A DNA stretch of 64,000 nucleotides from Pseudonocardia halophobica (GCF_027922425.1 NZ_BSFQ01000002.1:124001-188000); one strand, 5' to 3'; positions 16,400-25,012 are shown, numbered from the stretch's first letter. Notes: a model not told the origin generated them from the letters alone. A program made the numbers and translations.

Positions 16400-17710
16400 A
16401 TGAGTACAGGCAACGTCGCCTCACGGCCGACGCAGACCGGAACGAACCGCTGGTGGTACGTCGTCACCGGGTTCCTCACCCTCCTGTTCGGCACCACTGC
16501 CGTGAACGTCCTGTTCAACGTCCTGGGTGGACCGATGGCCCGGGAGCTCGGCTGGGACCGCAGCGTCATCAGCAACGGCCTGTCCCTCGAGACGGTGCTG
16601 ACGGGCGTCAGCATCGTCGTCCTGGGGATCCTGGTCGACCGCTTCGGTCCGCGACTGCCGTCCGTGCCGATGGCGCTGGCGTTCGGCGGCGGCCTCATGC
16701 TGATGTCCGTCGCCCCGGGTGACCAGGTCACCTTCTACTTGTTGTGCGCCCTGATCGGGGCCGGCGCGGGTGCCGTCAACCCGATCGCCCACGCCACCGT
16801 CGTGAGTGCCTGGTTCCGGGACCGTCGGGGGCTCGCGCTGGGCTCGCTCATGGCGGGCCTGGGTGCCTGCGGGGTGCTCATGCCCTACCTGGCGAACTGG
16901 GTGCTCGGGCTCGCCGGGTGGCGGATGACGTTCCTCGTCGTCGGCGCGCTGTGCACGATCATCCCGGCCGCGGTCTACGCCTTCGTCACGCGGATGCCCC
17001 CGGAGCACGAGGAAGAGCGGCGCGCGGCCCGTGAGCGGGGTGCAGTGGCCGGCGAGTCGCTGTGGACGGTGGCGCGGCGGTACCGGCAGTTCTGGCTGCT
17101 GTGCGGAGCGATCTTCCTGGTCTCCTCGGCCACCTTCGGGCTGATGTCCCAGGTCGTGCCCATGACCACCGACAAGGGGATCGGCCAGGGCACCGCCGTG
17201 TCCGTGTTGTCGGTGCTCAGCCTGTCCTCGCTCGCGGCCCGGCTGCTCGTGGGATACCTCCTGGACCGCTTCTACGCCCCGGCGATCGGGGCGGTCATCT
17301 TCGCGCTCTGCGCCGTCGGCGTGCTCATGATGATCCTCTCCGCCCAGGTCGCGCTGCTGTTCATCGGTGCGGTCCTGATCGGCTTCGGTCTCGGTTCCGA
17401 GGGCGACGTCGCGGCGTACATGGTCAGTCGCTACTTTCCCAGGCACTCGTACGGGCGTGTCCTCGGCGCCGTCTACTTCCTGTACGCGATGGGATCCGCC
17501 TTCGGGATCTTCCTCCTGGGCCAGATCTACGGGGCCACCGGCTCGTACGGGGCGGGCGCGGTCCCGATCGTCGTCCTCGTGGCCGCCGCCATCGTCGGCC
17601 TGCTGCTGATGGGGCCCTACCGGTTCACGCTCGACCATCGCGAGGTCGGCGCGGAGGAGGGCGCGGTCGACGAGTCGGACTCCGCGGTGGTCTCCGACTC
17701 CCGGCCGTAG
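16400..17710 (+). CDS. MFS transporter (probable organic-acid uptake)
   Basis: 436 residues with about 12 hydrophobic segments and a cytoplasmic loop rich in Glu/Arg after segment 6. LVDRFGPRLPS matches the MFS loop 2-3 signature, and WFRDRRGLALGSLMAG the later conserved region of oxalate/formate- or monocarboxylate-type carriers. It probably brings the growth substrate or its acid across the cytoplasmic membrane. ATG 16400 is chosen because the protein there begins with a short hydrophilic stretch before the first membrane segment; an upstream ATG at 16322 overlaps the operator-like sites. Confidence 0.83.
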   Translation: MSTGNVASRPTQTGTNRWWYVVTGFLTLLFGTTAVNVLFNVLGGPMARELGWDRSVISNGLSLETVLTGVSIVVLGILVDRFGPRLPSVPMALAFGGGLMLMSVAPGDQVTFYLLCALIGAGAGAVNPIAHATVVSAWFRDRRGLALGSLMAGLGACGVLMPYLANWVLGLAGWRMTFLVVGALCTIIPAAVYAFVTRMPPEHEEERRAARERGAVAGESLWTVARRYRQFWLLCGAIFLVSSATFGLMSQVVPMTTDKGIGQGTAVSVLSVLSLSSLAARLLVGYLLDRFYAPAIGAVIFALCAVGVLMMILSAQVALLFIGAVLIGFGLGSEGDVAAYMVSRYFPRHSYGRVLGAVYFLYAMGSAFGIFLLGQIYGATGSYGAGAVPIVVLVAAAIVGLLLMGPYRFTLDHREVGAEEGAVDESDSAVVSDSRP

Positions 17711-17895
17711 CGTTCGAGTTCACCTGCAGCGTCGGCCGAGTCCCGTCGGTGGGCTCAGCCGGAGGCGTTCCGCCCGGCAGCCTCCAACGGTACGATCGTT
17801 GCACCGGTCGGACCAACCTCGTGCCGGCGGGCCATCCTCGAGTGATCGTCGGGTCGGCGGACGCACTGGCGCGGACGCGACCGTCAGGAGGCTGT
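17711..17895 (+). promoter_or_regulatory. upstream region of the LuxR-type regulator
   Basis: 185 bases without a gene. A TACGATCGTT sequence at 17791-17800 shares the 8-base palindrome ACGATCGT with 16107-16114 and resembles TTACGATCGA at 683-692. AGGAGG precedes the next ATG. No strong terminator for the MFS gene was seen. Confidence 0.35.
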
Positions 17896-19077
17896 ATGAG
17901 CGACGACGTCGGCGAGGACCGCGGTCGTCCGTTTGGCGACCAGGACGCGGACACCCTCCTCACGTGCGCGGACGAGACGATGGCCGCGATCGCGGATCTC
18001 GCCCGTCGGGACCGGGAGAGCACGGTGCCGGTGCATCACGTCGACACGCTCGACGCGGCCGTCGACCAACTGCGGCTGGGCGAGCGCTACCTGCGGCGTC
18101 GGTTGGCCGAGGCCGAGCGGGCGGATGAAGGGGGACCGGACACCGCGGTCCTCACGCTGCTCGTCCGGGTCCAGTCCCTGCGTCTGTCGATCAGCGAGGC
18201 CCAGGTGCACCGGCGGGCGGTGGTCACGGTCGAACTGCACCGCTCCCTCGGCCGGCTGCGTGCAGTGGCCGGCGTGCCGGACCTGCTCCGGCAGGTCCCG
18301 CTCGAGCTCGGGCAGCTCGGCTTCAGCCGCTCGTTGCTCTCGGACCTGCGCGGGACGAGCTGGGCGCCGAGGTCGGCGTTCGTGCACCACGACGAGTCGC
18401 TCGCCGCGGCGTTGGTCGAGGTCGGTTCGGCGATGCCCGGTCGGATCGGCCGGGAGGTGCCCGAGACCGAGATGGTCCGGTGCCGGCGGCCCGTGCTCGT
18501 CCGGGACGCGCAGAACAATCCCCGCATCCACCGCGAACTCATCAGCCTGGCCGACACCCGGGACTACGCGGGGGCACCGGTGGTCGCCCACGGCACGGTG
18601 GTCGGCCTGTTGCACGTCGACCGGTACGGCCAGGCCGACGTCGTGGACTCGGCTGACCGGGATCTGCTCGGGCTGTTCGCCGACGGTGTGGGCCTGGCCT
18701 TCGAGCGTGCCCGCTACCAGGACCGCTTCAGCGCCCTGAGGCGCCAGTTCGAGCGGCAGATCAGTGGCATCGACGAGCTGTTCTACGGCACCGCCGGGTG
18801 GGGCGGCACGCAGGAGCTCGCCCCGTCGGAGCCGGCGGAGCAGATGCCGCATCCCTACCTGTCCGACGGGCCGCTCGGCGAGCTCACCCGGCGTGAGCTG
18901 GAGGTGCTGCGGCATCTCGCGGGCGGGGCCTCGAACCAGGACATCGCCGACCGGCTCGTGGTGTCGACCGGGACGGTCAAGACGCACGTGAAGAGCGTGC
19001 TCCGCAAGCTCGGTGCCGCGAACCGCGCGGATGCCGCGGCGAGGTTCCACACCCTCACCCGCCACTCCTCGGGCTGA
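17896..19077 (+). CDS. GAF domain LuxR-family transcriptional regulator
   Basis: 393 residues. The N-terminal 110 residues are helical and Arg/Glu-rich; residues about 120-275 form a GAF-like sensor (RRPVLVRDAQNNPRIHREL, YAGAPVVAHGTVVGLLHVDR, DLLGLFADGVGLAFERAR). The C-terminus is a LuxR helix-turn-helix (LTRRELEVLRHLAGGASNQD, then GTVKTHVKSVLRKLGAANR). It lacks a receiver domain, so it probably binds a small ligand directly. It lies next to the P450 system and is the natural candidate to bind the 20-base repeat at 19079 and 20448 (inference). AGGAGG precedes ATG 17896. Confidence 0.88.
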   Translation: MSDDVGEDRGRPFGDQDADTLLTCADETMAAIADLARRDRESTVPVHHVDTLDAAVDQLRLGERYLRRRLAEAERADEGGPDTAVLTLLVRVQSLRLSISEAQVHRRAVVTVELHRSLGRLRAVAGVPDLLRQVPLELGQLGFSRSLLSDLRGTSWAPRSAFVHHDESLAAALVEVGSAMPGRIGREVPETEMVRCRRPVLVRDAQNNPRIHRELISLADTRDYAGAPVVAHGTVVGLLHVDRYGQADVVDSADRDLLGLFADGVGLAFERARYQDRFSALRRQFERQISGIDELFYGTAGWGGTQELAPSEPAEQMPHPYLSDGPLGELTRRELEVLRHLAGGASNQDIADRLVVSTGTVKTHVKSVLRKLGAANRADAAARFHTLTRHSSG

Positions 19078-19078
19078 C

Positions 19079-19098
19079 GAGGGGGAGAAAACTCTCCC
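19079..19098 (+). promoter_or_regulatory. 20-base operator-like repeat, copy 1
   Basis: GAGGGGGAGAAAACTCTCCC, a 6-bp inverted repeat with a 4-base loop, 83 bases before the reductase ATG. It is identical in 19 of 20 positions to the copy at 20448-20467. Confidence 0.65.
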
Positions 19099-19180
19099 GC
19101 CGGTGCGATGTCGCCCGTCGCCGCCGCGGTCACCATCGACGCACGTTCCGCCATCGGGGCCGGGACGCGCGGAGGTGACG

Positions 19181-20443
19181 ATGACGACGGAGATCCCGCA
19201 CGCGGTGAGGACACGGCCGGTGGCCGGTCCGGACGCGCGGGTGGTCGTGGTGGGTGGCGGCCACGCGGGCGCGGCGCTCGTCGGGCTGCTGCGGCAGGGC
19301 GGTCATCGCGGGGAGATCGTGCTGGTCGGGGAGGAACACGACCACCCGTACCACCGCCCGCCGCTGTCGAAGAAGTTCGCCTGCGCGGAGCTGGAGCAGG
19401 TCATCCGCCCCCGCGAGTTCTACGCCGAGCAGGGCGTCACGCTGCGCCTCGGTTCGCCGATCGTCGGCCTGGACCCGGCCGCCCGGACGGTGACGTCGGC
19501 CGGGGGCGACTCCCTCGAGTACGACGTCGCGGTGCTGGCCACCGGCGCCCGACCCCGGCCGCTCGCCGTGCCCGGCGCCGGCCTGGCCGGGGTGGTGGGT
19601 CTGCGAAACCTGGCGGACGCGCGGGTGCTGCGGAGCTGGGTGACCGAGGGGCGTCGGCTGGTGATCATCGGCGCGGGGTACGTCGGGCTGGAGGTGGCCG
19701 CCGTGGCGGCTGCGGCGGGCGTCCCGGTGACGGTCCTCGAGCGCGAGGAACGGGTCCTCAACCGTGTTGCGAGCGCCGAGCTGTCTGCGATCATGGCGGA
19801 GGCACACGGGGCTCATGGCGTGGACATCCGCGTGGGGGCCCTGGTCGCGGAGCTCGTCGGATCCGGTGGTGCGGTGCGCGGAGTCCGGCTGGAGTCGGGG
19901 GAGACGCTCTCCGCCGAGGGGGTGTTGGTCGGCATCGGGGCGGTCCCGCGCACCGAGCTCGCGGAGGCGGCCGGCCTGGAGTGCGCGGGCGGTGTCGTGG
20001 TGGACGAGGGCGCGCGGACGAGCGATCCGGCGGTGCTCGCGATCGGGGACGTCACGGTCCGCCCGGTCGACGGCGTCGGACGGATGCGGCTGGAGAGCAT
20101 CCCGAGCGCGACGGAGCAGGCGAAACAGGCCGCCGCGGCGATCCTCGGCACCGCGCCGCCCGAGGCCGAGATCCCGTGGTTCTGGTCGGACCAACTGGAC
20201 CGCAAGCTGAAGATCGTCGGGGTGGTGCGCTCGGGACGTGCGGTCGTGCTCCGCGGGGATCCGACGAGCGGGCGGTTCGCGCTGTTCCACCACGAGCACG
20301 GCCTGGTCCGCGCGGTCGAGACGTCCAACTCCCCGGCCGACTTCATGGCCGGGAAGAAGCTCATCACCTCGGGCGCAGTCGTCGAGCCACGGAGGCTCGC
20401 GGACCCCGACGTCCCCCTGCGCGACATCGTCCACGCCGGCTGA
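19181..20443 (+). CDS. NAD(P)H-dependent ferredoxin reductase (P450 electron transfer)
   Basis: 420 residues, class of putidaredoxin/terpredoxin reductases. VVVVGGGHAGAALVGLLRQG binds FAD, YHRPPLSKKF is the family signature, VLATGARPRPL follows, LVIIGAGYVGLEVAAVAAAA binds NAD(P)H, and VLAIGDVTVR is the C-terminal FAD motif. It passes electrons from NAD(P)H to the [2Fe-2S] ferredoxin at 21962 and so to the P450. GGAGGTG before ATG 19181 sets the start. Homologue of terpD in the Pseudomonas terpineol operon by role and neighbourhood. Confidence 0.9.
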   Translation: MTTEIPHAVRTRPVAGPDARVVVVGGGHAGAALVGLLRQGGHRGEIVLVGEEHDHPYHRPPLSKKFACAELEQVIRPREFYAEQGVTLRLGSPIVGLDPAARTVTSAGGDSLEYDVAVLATGARPRPLAVPGAGLAGVVGLRNLADARVLRSWVTEGRRLVIIGAGYVGLEVAAVAAAAGVPVTVLEREERVLNRVASAELSAIMAEAHGAHGVDIRVGALVAELVGSGGAVRGVRLESGETLSAEGVLVGIGAVPRTELAEAAGLECAGGVVVDEGARTSDPAVLAIGDVTVRPVDGVGRMRLESIPSATEQAKQAAAAILGTAPPEAEIPWFWSDQLDRKLKIVGVVRSGRAVVLRGDPTSGRFALFHHEHGLVRAVETSNSPADFMAGKKLITSGAVVEPRRLADPDVPLRDIVHAG

Positions 20444-20447
20444 GCCG

Positions 20448-20479
20448 GAGGGGGAGAAACCTCTCCCCGTGGGGAGAGG
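20448..20479 (+). promoter_or_regulatory. 20-base operator-like repeat, copy 2, plus a second palindrome
   Basis: GAGGGGGAGAAACCTCTCCC at 20448-20467 repeats the element at 19079. It runs into the perfect palindrome CCTCTCCCCGTGGGGAGAGG (20460-20479), so three GGGGAGA half-sites sit in 32 bases, 85 bases before the P450 ATG. It could also form a terminator hairpin for the reductase gene. Confidence 0.65.
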
Positions 20480-20563
20480 TGGGTCACAGGCTTCGGTCCG
20501 ATCATTCACCCAGCAGCAATGACGCGCCGGCCTGTTCGGCAGGCCCCCTCACGGAGGTAGTGG

Positions 20564-21889
20564 ATGACCACCACGGAGAAGGACACCCTGACCGTCGTTC
20601 CGGAGCACATCGCCCGCCGGATCGTGCTCCCCGAGGGGCACCGGGACGAGGTCGCCCTGTTCGAGGCCTACAAGTGGCTCCGCGAGAACGCCCCGCTGGC
20701 CATCGGCGAGGTCGAGGGCTACGACCCGGTCTACCTGGTCAGCAAGCACGCCGACATCATGGAGATCGAGCGGAAGCCGCACATCTTCACCAGCGGCGGC
20801 GGTGAGGACAAGGGCTCGCACAACCCCATCCTGCAGAACCAGGCGGGCGATGCGTTCACCAAGAGCCTCACCGGCGGCAGCCTCCGGATCCTGGAGACGC
20901 TGACCTACCTGGACCCGCCGGAGCACACGGCGATCAAGGACATCGCCAACGACTGGTTCCGCGTCGCGAACCTGAAGAAGTGGGAGGACCAGATCCGGAC
21001 CCTCGCCCGCGAGGCGATCGACAAGTACCTGCACAGCGGCGTGAACGCCATCGACTTCGTCCAGGAGTTCGCGCTCTACTACCCGCTGCACGTGATCATG
21101 ACGCTGTTCGGGGTCCCCGAGGAGGACGAGCCCCGGATGATGGGGCTGACCCAGGAGTTCTTCGGCACCGCGGACCCGGACGCGGCGCGCGAGGACGTCG
21201 AGCCGCTCACCCCGGAGGCCGCCGCGCAGCAGTGGGCTGCCGCGATCCGGGACTTCTACGCCTACTTCGACGCGCTGGTCGAGGACCGGCGGGCGGATCC
21301 GCGGGACGACCTGGCGACCATCATCGCCAACGCCAAGGACGAGTCCGGCGAGTTCCACGCCAAGGAGTTCGCCTACGGCTGGTTCATCGCGATCGCCACG
21401 GCCGGGCACGACACCACCTCGAGCACCATGGCGAGCCTGATCGAGGCGCTGGCGCTGTTCCCGGACCAGCTCGCCCGGGTCCAGGCCGATCCGGCGCTGA
21501 TCCCGGACCTGGTCAACGAGGGCCTGCGCTGGGCGTCCCCGGTGAAGCAGTTCACCCGCCAGGCGCTGGAGGACCACGAGCTGCGCGGGCAGCGGATCCG
21601 CAAGGGCGACCGGTTCATGCTGCTGTACCAGTCGGCGAACCGTGACGCCGACGTGTTCGAGGCGCCCGAGGAGTTCCGGCTGGACCGCAAGCATAACCGG
21701 CACATCGCCTTCGGCTACGGACCGCACATGTGTATCGGCCAGCACCTGGCCAAGATGGAGCTGCGGATCATGCTCGAGGAGCTCCTCCCGCGGATCAAGG
21801 GCGTCCGGGTCACTGGTGAGCGCAAGGTCGTGCAGACCAACTTCGTCGGCGGCCTCAAGAACCTGCCGGTCGAGCTCGAGCTCGGCTGA
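20564..21889 (+). CDS. cytochrome P450, CYP108-like (terpineol hydroxylase type)
   Basis: 441 residues. The heme ligand is Cys390 in [17 protein letters not shown] and the oxygen-activating I-helix is AGHDTTS (280-286). From memory it tracks CYP108 (P450terp) closely: [15 protein letters not shown] at the start, [36 protein letters not shown], and the end [10 protein letters not shown]450terp hydroxylates the ring methyl of alpha-terpineol. A soluble class I P450 needing ferredoxin and reductase, both encoded alongside. An allylic methyl of a monocyclic monoterpenoid is the likely target; the exact substrate is not known. Confidence 0.9.
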   Translation: MTTTEKDTLTVVPEHIARRIVLPEGHRDEVALFEAYKWLRENAPLAIGEVEGYDPVYLVSKHADIMEIERKPHIFTSGGGEDKGSHNPILQNQAGDAFTKSLTGGSLRILETLTYLDPPEHTAIKDIANDWFRVANLKKWEDQIRTLAREAIDKYLHSGVNAIDFVQEFALYYPLHVIMTLFGVPEEDEPRMMGLTQEFFGTADPDAAREDVEPLTPEAAAQQWAAAIRDFYAYFDALVEDRRADPRDDLATIIANAKDESGEFHAKEFAYGWFIAIATAGHDTTSSTMASLIEALALFPDQLARVQADPALIPDLVNEGLRWASPVKQFTRQALEDHELRGQRIRKGDRFMLLYQSANRDADVFEAPEEFRLDRKHNRHIAFGYGPHMCIGQHLAKMELRIMLEELLPRIKGVRVTGERKVVQTNFVGGLKNLPVELELG

Positions 21890-21898
21890 TTCCGCCTC

Positions 21899-21933
21899 AC
21901 CCGCCCGCCGGTCTTCCCCCACCGGCGTGCGGG
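21899..21933 (+). other. intercistronic hairpin between P450 and ferredoxin genes
   Basis: CCCGC (21900-21904) pairs with GCGGG (21929-21933) and GCCGG (21907-21911) with CCGGC (21922-21926), with a 10-base loop. In an operon this may act as a partial terminator or as an RNA-stabilising structure that sets P450 to ferredoxin ratio. Confidence 0.4.
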
Positions 21934-21961
21934 TCCTCCCCTGATCACGGAAGGGGCAGCC

Positions 21962-22279
21962 ATGCCCGAGATCACCTACGTCGTCCCGGACGGCTCGGTC
22001 CACGTCGTCGACGTCCCTGCCGGACAGAGCGTGATGGACGGGTCGGTCCGCAACAACCTGCCCGGCATCGTCGCCGAGTGCGGCGGCAGCTGCTCGTGCG
22101 CCACCTGCCACGTCTATCTCGAGGGCGAGTTCGCCGACCTCTTCGACGAGGCCACTGACGAGGAGCGTGAGCTGCTCGAGTACGCCGAAGGCGCACAGCC
22201 GACCTCCCGGCTGTCCTGCCAGCTCATCGTGACCGGCTCCTGCGACGGCGTCCGGGTGACCGTCGCGCCGGAAGCCTGA
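21962..22279 (+). CDS. [2Fe-2S] ferredoxin (terpredoxin/putidaredoxin type)
   Basis: 105 residues. Cluster ligands are Cys40, Cys46, Cys49 (C-x5-C-x2-C within ECGGSCSCATC) and Cys86 (LSCQL); Cys44 is an extra cysteine. PGIVAECGGSC is shared with terpredoxin as remembered. It carries single electrons from the reductase at 19181 to the P450 at 20564. GGAAGGGG precedes ATG 21962. Confidence 0.92.
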   Translation: MPEITYVVPDGSVHVVDVPAGQSVMDGSVRNNLPGIVAECGGSCSCATCHVYLEGEFADLFDEATDEERELLEYAEGAQPTSRLSCQLIVTGSCDGVRVTVAPEA

Positions 22280-22304
22280 TCCCCTCCACCCCCAGAGGAA
22301 TCCC

Positions 22305-23405
22305 ATGGACATCACTGCTGCTGTCGCGACCACCGTCGGCGGCGACTTCTCCGTCGAGCAGGTTGCGCTCGACGGTCCCGCCGAGGGCGAGGTGCTGGTC
22401 GAGATCAAGGGCGTGGGCCTGTGCCACACCGATCTCGCCGCGAAGGACGGCCACCTGCCCTTCCCGCTCCCCGGCGTGTTCGGACACGAGGGCAGCGGGA
22501 TCGTCCGCGCCGTCGGGGCCGGCGTCACCAAGGTCGCCGAGGGCGACCCGGTGCTGCTGAGCTTCGCCAGCTGCGGTGACTGCACCCAGTGCCGGCGCGA
22601 CGAGCCGTCGTACTGCCAGAACTTCATGCCGCTCAACTTCGGCGGCGCCCGTCCGGACGGCCCGAGTGCGCTGACCCGCGGCGCGGAGGCGCTGGGCTCG
22701 GACTTCTTCGGCCAGTCCTCCTTCGCAACCCACGCCCTGGCCCACGAGCGCAACGTGGTCAAGGTCGACGCCGACCTGCCCCTGGAGATCATGGGCCCGT
22801 TGGGGTGCGGCGTACAGACCGGCGCCGGCGCGGTGCTGCGCAGCTTCGACTGCCCGGCCGGCTCCTCGCTGCTGGTGCTCGGTGGTGGCTCGGTCGGCCT
22901 CTCCGCGGTGCTCGCGGCCGCGGCCCGCGAGCTGAGCACGATCATCGTCGTCGAGCCGTTGCCGGCCCGCCGCGACCTGGCCCTGTCCCTCGGCGCGACC
23001 CACGCGCTGGACCCGGCCGACGGTCCGGTCGACGAGCAGGTCCGGGCGGTTCTCGCCGAGGGCGTGGACTACGCGATCGACACCACCGGCGTCGCGGCGG
23101 TGGTCCAGCAGGCGGTGGCCGCGCTGGCGCAGCGCGGCAGCCTCGGCATCATCGGCGTGCCCTCCGACCCCGAGGCGGCGCTGTCGGTGGGCCTGATTCA
23201 CGCCCAGGTCATCGGGATCACGGTGAAGGGCATCGTCGAGGGCGACAGCGACCCGGACGTGTTCCTGCCCGAGCTGATCGAGCTCTATCGCGCGGGCCGC
23301 TTCCCCTTCGACAAGCTGGTCACCACGATGCCGCTGTCGGAGATCAACGAGGCCGTCGCCGCCCAGCACCGGGGCGAGGCCGTGAAGATCGTCCTGGTTC
23401 CCTGA
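22305..23405 (+). CDS. zinc-dependent alcohol dehydrogenase (aryl/allylic alcohol type)
   Basis: 366 residues, medium-chain dehydrogenase family. Catalytic zinc ligands are Cys40 in GLCHTDLAAKDGH and His of FGHEGSGIV; the structural zinc is held by CGDCTQCRRDEPSYC. LVLGGGSVGLSAVLAAAA binds NAD. The GPLGCGVQTGAGAV segment is typical of benzyl-alcohol/geraniol-type enzymes. It should oxidise the primary alcohol made by the P450 to an aldehyde, matching the alcohol dehydrogenase of the terp operon. The aldehyde dehydrogenase that should follow is not here. AGAGGAA precedes ATG 22305. Confidence 0.9.
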   Translation: MDITAAVATTVGGDFSVEQVALDGPAEGEVLVEIKGVGLCHTDLAAKDGHLPFPLPGVFGHEGSGIVRAVGAGVTKVAEGDPVLLSFASCGDCTQCRRDEPSYCQNFMPLNFGGARPDGPSALTRGAEALGSDFFGQSSFATHALAHERNVVKVDADLPLEIMGPLGCGVQTGAGAVLRSFDCPAGSSLLVLGGGSVGLSAVLAAAARELSTIIVVEPLPARRDLALSLGATHALDPADGPVDEQVRAVLAEGVDYAIDTTGVAAVVQQAVAALAQRGSLGIIGVPSDPEAALSVGLIHAQVIGITVKGIVEGDSDPDVFLPELIELYRAGRFPFDKLVTTMPLSEINEAVAAQHRGEAVKIVLVP

Positions 23406-23639
23406 TCCTTGCCGCCACCTGGAGGCATGTCGGCGGAGGGTCACGGCGAGCCCGGACCCGGCGATCATCAGGACCGCCCGGGCCCCGCCACCCGGTGCGT
23501 ACGACCTGAACGCGCATCGCTCCGGCTCGGGGGCGGCGCGGGTTCAGGGGAGGAGATCGCAGCGTCCCAGGCCGCCGAGAATCGAGGGGGTTCCGTTCGT
23601 TCGCCTGCGCGACGGAGGGCGCTGGTGGTCCGGACTTCG

Positions 23640-24371
23640 TCAGCGGTTGTCCGCTGTCTCCCAGCCCCGTCGTGGCGCCCGGGTAGCACCGCCCGCGGCC
23701 CGGGAGCGGTAGACGATGTAGGGCCGGAAGAGGTAGCCGAGCGGCGCGGTGAAGGCGTGCACCAGGCGGGTGAAGGGCCAGATCGCGAACAGCACCATCC
23801 CGATCAGGGTGTGGACGTGGAAGGCCAGCCCGGCGCCCGCCATGCTCGCGATGTCGGGTTGGAGGACGAACAGCGAGCGGAACCACGGCGAGACCGTCTC
23901 GCGGTAGTTGTGCTCGCCCCCCGTGGCGCCGAGCAGGGTGGTGGCCAGGCCGGCGACGAGGGCGGCGACCAGCACCACGTACATCAGCTTGTCGTTGCGG
24001 GTCGTGGCCGAGAAGACCGGGCCGGTCGTCCGCCGCCGGTAGACCAGGATCCCGACGCCGACCAGGGTGCAGAAGCCCGCGATGCCGCCCAGGACCAGGG
24101 CCTGGACGTGGTAGGCGGTGGGGGAGAGACCGACGGCGCCGGTCCAGCTCTGCGGGATCAGCAGGCCGATGACGTGCCCGATGATCACGACGAGCAGTCC
24201 GAAGTGGAACAGCGGGCTGCCGATGCGCAGCAGCCGCGACTCGTAGAGCTCCGAGGACCGGGTGGTCCAGCCGAACTTGTCGTAGCGGTAGCGCCAGATC
24301 GTGCCGCCGACGAGGACGGCGACCATGACGTAGGGCAGCACGCCCCAGAGCAGCAGGTCCCAGGTGCTCAT
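23640..24371 (-). CDS. narI: respiratory nitrate reductase gamma subunit (cytochrome b)
   Basis: 243 residues, five membrane segments. The heme-b ligands His56 and His66 fall at the same positions as in E. coli NarI (SPLFHFGLLVVIIGHVIG), and the second pair is in LAFHVHTLIG and RLVHAF. It anchors NarGH to the membrane and takes electrons from menaquinol. It is the last gene of the operon, and its ATG overlaps the narJ stop by 4 bases. The 234 bases between it and the convergent alcohol dehydrogenase hold no gene and no convincing hairpin. Confidence 0.95.
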   Translation of the reverse strand: MSTWDLLLWGVLPYVMVAVLVGGTIWRYRYDKFGWTTRSSELYESRLLRIGSPLFHFGLLVVIIGHVIGLLIPQSWTGAVGLSPTAYHVQALVLGGIAGFCTLVGVGILVYRRRTTGPVFSATTRNDKLMYVVLVAALVAGLATTLLGATGGEHNYRETVSPWFRSLFVLQPDIASMAGAGLAFHVHTLIGMVLFAIWPFTRLVHAFTAPLGYLFRPYIVYRSRAAGGATRAPRRGWETADNR

Positions 24372-25012
24372 CGGCCACCTCCGGTGGGGTTCGGCGCGAA
24401 CGGCGTGAGCTCGAGCCCGACCTGTTCGCGGGGAGGTCCGCTGCGGGCGAGTCCCTTGGCGGCCGCGACGTCGGCCGGCGAGGGACCCGGAAGCAGCGCA
24501 CACACCGCCTGGAGGGGCGCCGCGTACGGGGTCGCGGCGTCGAGGAGGGCCAGCCGGAGCAGCTCGAGCCCGGCCCGGTTGTCCTGGAGCAGGGCGAGAC
24601 CGTCGGCCGGGTCGACGATGGCCGCGTACTCGAGCACGAGGGGCAGGTAGTCCGGCAGCTCGTCGCCGTGCAGGTCCAGTCCGGCCGCGCGGTACCGGGC
24701 CTTGAGCCCGGCGAGTGCACCGCCGCGGCGGCGGGTCTCCCCGTCGCTCCACCACGTCAGATACAGGCAGCACCGACGGCGTCGGTCGAAGGTCGCCACG
24801 TAGTGCTCGGCCAGCGCGATGGGCGAGGTCCGGTCGACGGAGCCGAGGAACGAGGTCAGCCGCTCGCGCGGCACTCCGGCCGGGAGCCCCTCGACCGCCC
24901 GACGCACGAGCGGCAGCGTCGCGAGCACGGCCTCGTCCGGGTACTGCAGGCACACCGACGCCGCCTGCAGGACGACCGCGGACTCCGTCGCGCGGAGCGC
25001 CCCGGCGCTCAC
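24368..25012 (-). CDS. narJ: nitrate reductase molybdenum cofactor assembly chaperone
   Basis: 214 residues, the usual NarJ size. Recognised by LQYPDEAVLATLP, the ALAEHYVATFDRRRRCCLYL segment (the NarJ Y-x-x-x-F-D-x-x-R-R motif) and LPDYLPLVLEYAA. It is a cytoplasmic chaperone needed to insert the Mo-bis-MGD cofactor into NarG and not a subunit of the final enzyme. GTG 25012 overlaps the narH stop by 4 bases. Confidence 0.93.
   Translation of the reverse strand: MSAGALRATESAVVLQAASVCLQYPDEAVLATLPLVRRAVEGLPAGVPRERLTSFLGSVDRTSPIALAEHYVATFDRRRRCCLYLTWWSDGETRRRGGALAGLKARYRAAGLDLHGDELPDYLPLVLEYAAIVDPADGLALLQDNRAGLELLRLALLDAATPYAAPLQAVCALLPGPSPADVAAAKGLARSGPPREQVGLELTPFAPNPTGGGR

Noticed and set aside
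17896..19077. LuxR-type gene as the missing DevR regulator
   Set aside because: It has a GAF-like sensor domain and no receiver domain, and lies in the catabolic region; DevR is a receiver-HTH protein.
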